The notes beneath the pieces are model-generated. The model had not been told where the DNA came from. It saw nothing but the letters and a program-made list of their open reading frames with translations, and did no database searches. Positions 23,643 through 30,061 of a stretch of 43,361 nt of DNA are shown here, piece by piece (the stretch's first letter is position 1; every line of letters starts with the position of its first letter). The position numbers and the translations under genes are program-made. Source of the DNA: Holophagaceae bacterium (GTDB taxonomy: Bacteria > Acidobacteriota > Holophagae > Holophagales > Holophagaceae); NCBI GenBank assembly GCA_017859955.1, contig JAFNAB010000008.1, positions 1 through 43,361 of the forward strand, given 5' to 3'.

Positions 23643-24599
23643 TCAGTCCTTTCCTGCGCGCGTTATCCAGACTGGCCAGAAGTCGGTGCTGACGACCCGC
23701 AGCCAGTGTCCATCGCAGGTTCGGAAACCGAGGGCACCCGGCTTGCTGGCTGGTGCCAGACCGGTGATGTTGAGCCAATGCCCGGCGATCCTGGTCCGAA
23801 TGCGCAGGAAGGCCCGCAATCGCCGCACCCACTCCTCCCGGGAGAGAGCGGAGGGGTCCTCCACTTGGGTCACCCGGATGAAATCCTGGAGGGTGTGCTC
23901 TCCACCCATGCCGACCTGCCTCCGCCCCGGGGCGCGACGAACTAGCGCGTCCAGGATCCGGGGCAGCTCCCGGCTGGCTGCCTCCGCCTTGCGCAGTTCA
24001 AGGTCAGCCGGTGTCTCTAAGTGAAGCATGGGAACACGCCCTTCCAGCAGGATTCCACCGGTATCCATTCCGGCGTCCATCCGGTGGAAAGTGAAGCCGC
24101 TGGCCAGTTCGTCCACATAGATGGACCAGTTGCTCGCACGCAGGCCCCGGAAGCGGGGCAGAAGTCCGTTGTGATAATTGACGGTCATGGCGAAGGAGGC
24201 CAGGAGGGTTTCTCTGAATCGTTTCTTGCAGTAGAAGTTAATGGCAACCTCTGCATTGAGTCCTTGCTGCAATTGCTCGATCAGGCTGAAGTGATTGGGG
24301 TCACCCCCTGGGGCCACCAGAGCGGCGGCACCGCAAGCCTTTGCGAGACGTTCGATGGGCAGAGGCCGAACCCGCAGAGACCTTTCCAGGCAACCACTCC
24401 CCAGAGCCCACTGCAGCCGTCGCTTTCCGCGCGCAATCCAATGGTGTCGAAGGGCCTCCCCATAGCCCGCGTAGTCTGTCGTCACAATGCCGACGCAGAC
24501 CACATCGGAACGCCCCTGCAGGCATCGCAGCAGTTGTGGCACCAGCACGCGGCTGGCGACATTCTCCAGATCGGCAAAGATGACAAGTCGGGTCGTCAC
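23643..24599 (-). CDS. Formyltransferase-family protein (sugar N-formyltransferase candidate)
   Basis: A 318-aa protein with the formyl-transferase core: Asn141 and His143 in VNYHNGLLPRFRG and the MDAGMDTGG segment (174-182). These correspond to the Asn, His and Asp that transfer formyl from 10-formyl-tetrahydrofolate. The N-terminal part departs from methionyl-tRNA formyltransferase, and the C-terminal domain is short. With an aminotransferase and glycosyltransferase upstream, an amino-sugar N-formyltransferase is the best guess; the acceptor is unknown. The start is GTG at 24599, 81 nt after the previous gene, the only sizeable gap in this operon. Confidence 0.8.
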   Translation of the reverse strand: MTTRLVIFADLENVASRVLVPQLLRCLQGRSDVVCVGIVTTDYAGYGEALRHHWIARGKRRLQWALGSGCLERSLRVRPLPIERLAKACGAAALVAPGGDPNHFSLIEQLQQGLNAEVAINFYCKKRFRETLLASFAMTVNYHNGLLPRFRGLRASNWSIYVDELASGFTFHRMDAGMDTGGILLEGRVPMLHLETPADLELRKAEAASRELPRILDALVRRAPGRRQVGMGGEHTLQDFIRVTQVEDPSALSREEWVRRLRAFLRIRTRIAGHWLNITGLAPASKPGALGFRTCDGHWLRVVSTDFWPVWITRAGKD

Positions 24600-24680
24600 A
24601 GCATCAGCTCAGGGTTTGACTTCGCAGTTTCTGGGAAGTCACGTGGACCGCGGCCATCAGGGGGAATCGCATCCAGTCAC

Positions 24681-26897
24681 TCATCGGTTTCTGGCAGCGA
24701 GCTTGAAGGCTTTCCACCACAATCCCGGGTGCCGCCTGAGGTCTCCAGACGCATAGATATGACGCCATTGCTGTCCTGCCTCCCTCCGGAGACCAGCCTT
24801 TTGCATGGCCCTTCCCAGCTTGACTTCCTCCAGCAGACAACGGCGTTCCAAGAAGCCTTGCCAAGGCAAGCTCTTCAATCGCCCGTGCTGACGGAGCAAT
24901 CGGAAGGTGTCCCGCATGGCCAAGGCCTGTTCCACCTGACTTTTCCCAGTCCAGATCCCCTGCCCGGTGACCCGATAGACTGATGCGATCCGGTCTAGGA
25001 AACCCGCAGGGCCCTTTTCCATGCAAAGGAAATGGATGGCGATATCCCCCAGGCACCGAGGATCCCAGAACCAGTCCGGGTAGGCAGAAAGGGTTCTCAA
25101 CAACAGGCTGCTTGTGTGGGCCAGGTACCTTCCCATAAAGGCCTCAGGTTCCAGAATCTGCCGTCGATCCGGAGGTCCCACCAGACCGTCCTCGACCAGC
25201 GCGTCGGAGGTCCCCCGGACACGGCGCGTCTTGGTGAAGCACAGCGAGCATTCCGGGTGGGCCTCAAGGAAATCAACCTGATGCTGGAGTTTATCCGGAT
25301 CGCACCACCAGTCGTCCCCTTCACAGAGTGCTTGATACCGACCGCGGATCCGCTGAAAGATCCGCCGCAGATTCGCCTTGGAACCCGTATTCTTCTCGGC
25401 AGAGACCAGCCGGATGATGGCCGGATTCCGCCTCTGGTATTCCTGGCAGATCGCCAGGGTGCTGTCGGAGGATCCATCCTCTCCGATGATGATTTCAAAG
25501 GGGAAATTACATCGTTGCGCCAATATGCCTTCAATGGACTTAGCGATCCACGGTTCATGGTTGTAGGTACTCATGGTGACGCTGACCAGAGGAACCTGCT
25601 CCATGCAGGTGGGATGGCTTATCTCCAGTATCCGCGGAGAATCGCAGGGTGTGAGCGTGCGGGTATCAGAGGCTGAAGGGCGGCGATCCTCGGGAGTGCC
25701 CCCCCAGCGAGCCCGGATCGCCACGGATTCGCCCTGGCAGAAGTGGATCAGACTCGCGATGAGTCCGGCATCGGCTTCGGACATCTGCGCACCCGTGGGG
25801 AGCACCAGCACACGTTCGCATAGGGATTCGGTCCGGGGCAGACGATCGCTGGCGCCAGGGTCCAGGGCACTGTAGGGCTCCATGCGGTGACTGCCGGGGT
25901 GAAAATACCGGCGAGCCAGCACATTCTCGGCGCTCAACACACCCTGTAACTGGTCCCGGGACAATCCGAAGCGATCTGCATCGATTTCTAGCACGACATA
26001 CTGATAATTGTTAACATCACCGGTGTTGTATTCGAGCAGGGCGAGCCCCGGGATACCCCGAAGAGCCTTCCTGTAGGCTTCATACAGCGTCCGGTTTACT
26101 TCGATAAAAGCCGGCAGGCTTTTAAGGTTGGTCAGCGCCATGGCAGCAGCGGGCTCGCTCATCTTGCCATTGCCTCCAGCGCTGACTACGTGGTCGTACC
26201 CGCTGAACCCGAAATTGCGCATCAAGCGTAATCGCTCGGCCAGAAGGTCGTCATCGGTAGTCGCCAAGCCACCTTCGAAGCTGTGGAAAACCTTGGTTGC
26301 GTGAAGGCTGAAGACCTCGCAGTCACCGGATCCGCCGAGGGGTTTCCCCAGCGTGGAACAGCCGAATGCATGAGCCGCATCGAAGAGCAGTTTCAAGCGA
26401 TGCCTGTCAGCGATTTCCCGCAGGCGAAGCAGGTCACAGCCCTGCCCCCAGAGGTGGACCCCGAGGATGGCCACCGTGTCCGGTGTGATCGCCCGCTCCA
26501 CAGCCTCCGGGTCCAGGGTATGGTTGGCTCCGACATCCACAAAGACCGGCTTCAGTCCAACCGTGCGGATCGCATGGACCGTTGCGATGAAAGTGAAGGA
26601 AGGAACGATCACTTCCCCCACCACCTCGAGTGCACGGAGCATCATCTCCAGGGCCACCGTCCCATTGCAGAAAGCGACTACGTGGCGCACCCCCAAACGC
26701 TCGGCTATGACGGTTTCAAGTTCCTGGACCATGGGGCCCTGATTGGTCAGCCAGTTCTGCTCGAACATGACACGAAGTCGTTCATAGAAATCATCAAGAT
26801 TTCCGTTCTGAGGGCGCCCGACACATAAAGGGGCAGGAAAAGCAGGAGGTGCCCCGAAACAGGCCAGCGAGGCAGGGGTGGTCCAGACCTTCCTCAT
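24681..26897 (-). CDS. DegT/DnrJ/EryC1 aminotransferase fused to family 2 glycosyltransferase
   Basis: A 738-aa two-part enzyme. Residues 25-390 are a PLP-dependent sugar aminotransferase of the DegT group, with Asp173 (FDAAHAFG) and the Schiff-base Lys202 in SLHATKVFHSFEGG. Residues 391-431 are a linker with no visible domain. Residues 436-738 are a GT-A glycosyltransferase: VSVTMSTYNHEPWI, FEIIIGEDGSSDST, and the metal-binding CEGDDWW. Met432 (25604) could be the former start of a separate gene. The aminotransferase would turn a keto-sugar nucleotide into an amino sugar; the other half would transfer a sugar to a glycan. The start overlaps the previous stop by 4 nt (ATGA). Confidence 0.9.
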   Translation of the reverse strand: MRKVWTTPASLACFGAPPAFPAPLCVGRPQNGNLDDFYERLRVMFEQNWLTNQGPMVQELETVIAERLGVRHVVAFCNGTVALEMMLRALEVVGEVIVPSFTFIATVHAIRTVGLKPVFVDVGANHTLDPEAVERAITPDTVAILGVHLWGQGCDLLRLREIADRHRLKLLFDAAHAFGCSTLGKPLGGSGDCEVFSLHATKVFHSFEGGLATTDDDLLAERLRLMRNFGFSGYDHVVSAGGNGKMSEPAAAMALTNLKSLPAFIEVNRTLYEAYRKALRGIPGLALLEYNTGDVNNYQYVVLEIDADRFGLSRDQLQGVLSAENVLARRYFHPGSHRMEPYSALDPGASDRLPRTESLCERVLVLPTGAQMSEADAGLIASLIHFCQGESVAIRARWGGTPEDRRPSASDTRTLTPCDSPRILEISHPTCMEQVPLVSVTMSTYNHEPWIAKSIEGILAQRCNFPFEIIIGEDGSSDSTLAICQEYQRRNPAIIRLVSAEKNTGSKANLRRIFQRIRGRYQALCEGDDWWCDPDKLQHQVDFLEAHPECSLCFTKTRRVRGTSDALVEDGLVGPPDRRQILEPEAFMGRYLAHTSSLLLRTLSAYPDWFWDPRCLGDIAIHFLCMEKGPAGFLDRIASVYRVTGQGIWTGKSQVEQALAMRDTFRLLRQHGRLKSLPWQGFLERRCLLEEVKLGRAMQKAGLRREAGQQWRHIYASGDLRRHPGLWWKAFKLAARNR

Positions 26898-27577
26898 GGA
26901 GCCTCCGGAGCGTCGGATTCGGGCCCCAAGTGTTTCTTCACCCGGGCCGGCACCCCCGCCACCAGGACCTGGGCGCCGACAGGTGAGGTCACCACCGCAC
27001 CGCCTGCCACCAAAGCTCCAAAGCCGATGGTCATCATGTCGATGATCGTGGCATTCACGCCAATGAAGACATCCGATTCGACTGACACTTCGCCCGCAAG
27101 TGTCGCTCTCGGCCCCAGGAATACGTTGTCCGCAATCCTCCCGTCATGGGAAATCAGCGCCCCCACATTGACATAGACACATTCTCCCAGTTGCACTCGG
27201 CAATGCAGGAATGCGTTGGGCATGATGATTGAACCATTGCCAATCCGACATTCCGGTGAGATCTGGGCTTGGGGGGAGACGTACGTGGCAAAACGGACCC
27301 CATCCTGGACCAGCTTCCTGTAGCGCCCGCCTCGAATCGCCATCCGCTGCAGAGCCTCGGGCTGGTACCCGACACAGTACAGCATGGGCGGAGGAGAGAG
27401 CCTCGCGGCATAAGCGGCTGGATCCCATGCGGATCCGAAGGTGCCGACATCATCGTAGATCGAACCAATCCGGATCCCCTCGGATTCCAGAAAGGGTTGC
27501 AAGGTCCGGAAGACCCTACCGCCCCCGAATACATCAACTTCCAGGCCGGATATCGGCGCATTGTCTCGCCATAGCAT
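26894..27577 (-). CDS. NeuD/PglD-type sugar acyltransferase (left-handed beta-helix)
   Basis: A 227-aa protein. A small N-terminal Rossmann-like domain (VDVFGGGRVFRTLQPFL) is followed by imperfect hexapeptide repeats (residues 95-215: ISPECRIGNGSIIMPNAFLH and VFLGPRATLAGEV), ending AGVPARVKK. NeuD and PglD relatives acetylate amino or hydroxyl groups of sialic acid or UDP-amino sugars from acetyl-CoA. In this operon the amino sugar made by the DegT domain is the likely acceptor; the acyl donor need not be acetyl-CoA (see the BKACE gene). It starts 3 nt after the BKACE stop. Confidence 0.86.
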   Translation of the reverse strand: MLWRDNAPISGLEVDVFGGGRVFRTLQPFLESEGIRIGSIYDDVGTFGSAWDPAAYAARLSPPPMLYCVGYQPEALQRMAIRGGRYRKLVQDGVRFATYVSPQAQISPECRIGNGSIIMPNAFLHCRVQLGECVYVNVGALISHDGRIADNVFLGPRATLAGEVSVESDVFIGVNATIIDMMTIGFGALVAGGAVVTSPVGAQVLVAGVPARVKKHLGPESDAPEAP

Positions 27578-27580
27578 GAT

Positions 27581-28471
27581 CTAGATCTCCAGCTTGGATT
27601 CAGCCGTGCCGTAGCGGCCGTGACCTGGAGCCAGTCCAAGCCTGGCCCGCAGCACCCCGGAGGTCATGACAGGGCGGTTGCAGGCGGCGGCCATTTCGTG
27701 GATTCGACCCACCAGATCGATATTGCGGGCCAGCCGGGTCCGCCCGGCATCCAGCCAGATGTTGTCCTCAAGTCCGACCCGCACTCCAGCCCCCATAGCG
27801 ATCGCCACCATGTGCATCGCAGCCTGACAGTCTCCGATTCCGCCCAGAGCCCATAGAGCCCCTTCAGGAAGGTCATTGACCATCACACCAAGATGGAGCA
27901 ATTTGGGCTGAGCACTGGCAATATTCCCCACGATCAGGTTTACATACTGCGGCCCCACCAGGATGCCTTTGCGCAGCAGATAGTGGGCGTAATTAAGCAT
28001 GCCGCTGTCAAACGCCTCCAGTTCGGCCTTGATTCCCCTTTCCCGCATCCGCTGGGCCAGTTGGAGTACGGTGTCCGGACTGTTGAGGCTGGCCATCCTG
28101 TTGAAGTTCAGCGAGCTGAGGGTGAGGCTGCCCATATCGGGCTTGGCCATGCCTTCCAGGTTGAGAGGCGCCATCCTTTGCGCGATATCGGCACCGCAGC
28201 GGCCCGACAGCGAGACGCAGATGACCAGATCCGGAGCAAAACGGCGGATCCCAGCAATCACCTCGGAGTAATAACCAGGGTCCAGTGATGGCTGCCCAGC
28301 CGCATCACGCACATGTAGGTGGACCATCGTGATCCCCAACCCACAGGCTTCTTCCACATCGCGAATAATCGCTTCAGGAGTGAGTGGCACATAGGGGGTC
28401 ATTTCACGCGTTGGAATGATACCCGTGGGAGTGAAGTTGATTATCAATCCCGAATAGGCACTAGCATCCAT
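27581..28471 (-). CDS. Beta-keto acid cleavage enzyme (BKACE, DUF849; 3-keto-5-aminohexanoate cleavage family)
   Basis: A 296-aa TIM-barrel enzyme. The family exchanges a beta-keto acid with acetyl-CoA, giving acetoacetate and a new acyl-CoA. The zinc ligands are visible: His51 and His53 in MVHLHVRD and Glu235 in VGLEDN. The opening LIINFTPTGIIPTREM is typical. In lysine fermentation the enzyme is called Kce, but none of the lysine genes is here; instead it is the first gene of a glycan operon. I infer that it supplies an acyl-CoA (or, in reverse, a keto acid) for sugar modification. The start is the ATG at 28471. Confidence 0.88.
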   Translation of the reverse strand: MDASAYSGLIINFTPTGIIPTREMTPYVPLTPEAIIRDVEEACGLGITMVHLHVRDAAGQPSLDPGYYSEVIAGIRRFAPDLVICVSLSGRCGADIAQRMAPLNLEGMAKPDMGSLTLSSLNFNRMASLNSPDTVLQLAQRMRERGIKAELEAFDSGMLNYAHYLLRKGILVGPQYVNLIVGNIASAQPKLLHLGVMVNDLPEGALWALGGIGDCQAAMHMVAIAMGAGVRVGLEDNIWLDAGRTRLARNIDLVGRIHEMAAACNRPVMTSGVLRARLGLAPGHGRYGTAESKLEI

Positions 28472-28774
28472 TGCTCGGCTCCGAAACTCCGATTATGCCT
28501 GAAATGTCCCCTTAATGGTCGCGCACAAAGCACGCTATTTGGAAGCGGCCATCCTGCCACTCCCGGCAGGACTCGCATCCGGTTCCCGCCACTCGGGTGC
28601 GCAACCGCTCCGCCCTGCCTCCACGCACCCCCTTTCGCCCTTGCGATTTGCGTTCCTCGCTCTTCCTCTGGGTGAAAAACACCCCTTGACACATGAGCGC
28701 CATGAACGCAGATTATATGTGCGGATTGACATAGGCCCCAGAAGCCAGTCATCCCCTTTTCTACGGAGGACATC
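28472..28774. promoter_or_regulatory. Divergent promoter region between the glycan operon and hsp20
   Basis: These 303 nt hold no convincing gene. On the plus strand TTGACA occurs twice, at 28686-28691 and 28726-28731; an AT-rich GATTATAT (28711-28718) follows the first at slightly long spacing. On the minus strand CATAAT (28492-28497) is a fair -10 for the BKACE gene without a clear -35. A 6-bp hairpin CCTGCC/GGCAGG lies near 28556-28573. No CIRCE element for heat-shock control was found. A frame through this stretch on the minus strand has no recognisable content. Confidence 0.4.
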
Positions 28775-29230
28775 ATGAACCTCATCCGTCGTGGAACCCG
28801 CAACCCTGCCTTCGGCACCACCCTGGAGCCCTTTGCGCTCATGCGCGACTTCATGAGGTGGGCCCCCTTCCGGGACACGGACCTCGGGACTGAACTCAGC
28901 GCCTTCGTCCCCTCCTTTGACATCAAGGAGACCGGCGATGGCTATGTGTTCGCCGCCGACCTCCCGGGGGTGAAGCGCGAAGACCTCGACATCAACCTCA
29001 CGGGCAACCGCCTCACCATCGCCGGGAAACGGGAGGCGGAAAGCCGCAGGGAGGGCGAGAACGTCTTCGCCTGTGAGCGGACCTTCGGCCACTTCTCCCG
29101 CACCTTCACCCTGCCGGATGGTGTTGATGCCGCAGGGGTCAAGGCCGAGATCAAGGACGGCGTGCTCACCCTGACGGTGCCCAAGGTACCGGAAGTCCAG
29201 CCCCGCAGGATCACCATCGCCGCCAGCTAA
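28775..29230 (+). CDS. Small heat-shock protein, Hsp20/alpha-crystallin family
   Basis: A 151-aa ATP-independent holdase chaperone. The alpha-crystallin domain (about residues 45-140) has the motifs DIKETGDGYVFAADLPGV, RLTIAGKR and the GVLTLTVPK strand that docks the C-terminal tail. The tail QPRRITIAAS contains the I-x-I motif used for oligomer assembly. A GGAGGA site precedes the ATG and a strong terminator follows the stop at once, so the gene is monocistronic. Confidence 0.94.
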   Translation: MNLIRRGTRNPAFGTTLEPFALMRDFMRWAPFRDTDLGTELSAFVPSFDIKETGDGYVFAADLPGVKREDLDINLTGNRLTIAGKREAESRREGENVFACERTFGHFSRTFTLPDGVDAAGVKAEIKDGVLTLTVPKVPEVQPRRITIAAS

Positions 29231-29231
29231 A

Positions 29232-29260
29232 AAAAGGGCCGCTTTCGCGGCCCTTTTCTT
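29232..29260. terminator. Bidirectional terminator between hsp20 and rplY
   Basis: AAAAGGGCCGC (29232-29242) pairs with GCGGCCCTTTT (29247-29257) around a TTTC loop. T-runs follow on the plus strand and, through the A-run, on the minus strand, so it can end both convergent transcripts. Confidence 0.92.
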
Positions 29261-29278
29261 TCCCCTGAGGGGATTCGA

Positions 29279-29899
29279 CTACTTCTTGCCCTTCTTGGCG
29301 GGGGCGGCGGGAGCCTCCACGGCCTCGGCGACCTCTTCCACGGGCTTGCCCGCGATGGTGCAGATCACGTTGTGGGTGTCGCCGATGATGGTCAGGTGGC
29401 TGTCGAAGGTCACCTGATCCACGCGCAGGGTGTCACCGATGCGCATGCCGGAGATGTTGATGTCGATGTGGCCGGGAATGAAGGCGGGCAGGCACTCGAC
29501 CTCGACTTCACGGTGGATGAAGTCCAGGATGCCGCCTTCCTTGACGCCGATGGAGTTGCCCTTGAGAACCAAGGGAGCCTTGACCCGCACCTTGTGGGTG
29601 GGATCGACGCGCAGGAAGTCGATGTGGGAGAGTCGGCCGGTCACAGGGTGACGCTGCACATCCTTGATGATGACGTGGCGCTGGATGTCCGTGCCCTCAC
29701 GCTGCATGTTGATCAGGCTGTTCATGCCGGATTCGCTGGCGATGATGCGGGCCACAACCTTGGGGCTGATGGCGACGGGCACGGTGGGCTCGTTGAGGCC
29801 GTAGATGACCGCGGGGATCAGATTGGCATTGCGGAGATCACGGGTGGCATTCTTGCCGACCTTCTCACGCTTGGCTACGACGATGATTTCTTCAGTCAT
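29279..29899 (-). CDS. rplY: 50S ribosomal protein L25 (general stress protein Ctc type)
   Basis: A 206-aa long-form L25 that binds 5S rRNA. The N-terminal L25 domain (KREKVGKNATRDLRNANLIP, HVIIKDVQRHPVTGRLSHID) is followed by the TL5/CTC beta-domain (about 100-190) and an Ala/Lys-rich tail. The start is the ATG at 29899 with AGGAGG upstream. A well-placed promoter lies at 29982-30010. The leader (29900-29975) can fold GGGCC/GGCCC, which could serve in autoregulation. Confidence 0.94.
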   Translation of the reverse strand: MTEEIIVVAKREKVGKNATRDLRNANLIPAVIYGLNEPTVPVAISPKVVARIIASESGMNSLINMQREGTDIQRHVIIKDVQRHPVTGRLSHIDFLRVDPTHKVRVKAPLVLKGNSIGVKEGGILDFIHREVEVECLPAFIPGHIDINISGMRIGDTLRVDQVTFDSHLTIIGDTHNVICTIAGKPVEEVAEAVEAPAAPAKKGKK

Positions 29900-29981
29900 G
29901 GTTCCTCCTACCTGGCCGCCGAGCGGCCCTCTCGTTGGGGACGGGCCTGGCGGCCCGGATGCCCGTCATGGGCAAGCTGTT

Positions 29982-30010
29982 AGAATACCCTCGTTTCCCT
30001 TGTTTTTCAA
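29982..30010 (-). promoter_or_regulatory. Sigma-70-type promoter of rplY
   Basis: Read on the minus strand, TTGAAA (plus-strand 30005-30010) and TATTCT (29982-29987) are separated by exactly 17 bp. Transcription would start near 29975 and give a leader of about 75 nt. No comparable pair was found on the plus strand for ppk1. Confidence 0.6.
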
Positions 30011-30019
30011 AGTTCCATT

Positions 30020-30036
30020 ACTTGTCACACACAAGT
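30020..30036. promoter_or_regulatory. Palindromic operator candidate between rplY and ppk1
   Basis: ACTTGT (30020-30025) and ACAAGT (30031-30036) form a perfect inverted repeat around CACAC. It sits 10 bp upstream of the rplY -35 box and 26 nt before the ppk1 ATG, a place from which one dimeric regulator could act on either gene. The regulator is unknown. Confidence 0.4.
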
Positions 30037-30061
30037 CACGGTCCCCAGGCAGACTGTTCCC

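Noticed and set aside
28640-28774. Possible CIRCE or sigma-32 element before hsp20
   Set aside because: No TTAGCACTC/GAGTGCTAA inverted repeat and no convincing CCCCAT box were found; only TTGACA-like sequences are present.
22680-28774. Possible mobile element carrying the glycan genes
   Set aside because: No integrase, transposase, terminal repeats or tRNA target duplication were seen; the two tRNAs are about 2 kb away and intact, with tig and mogA in between.
28444-28926. A minus-strand frame through the hsp20 promoter region
   Set aside because: It overlaps the start of hsp20, has no family features and no ribosome site; the region is better read as regulatory.
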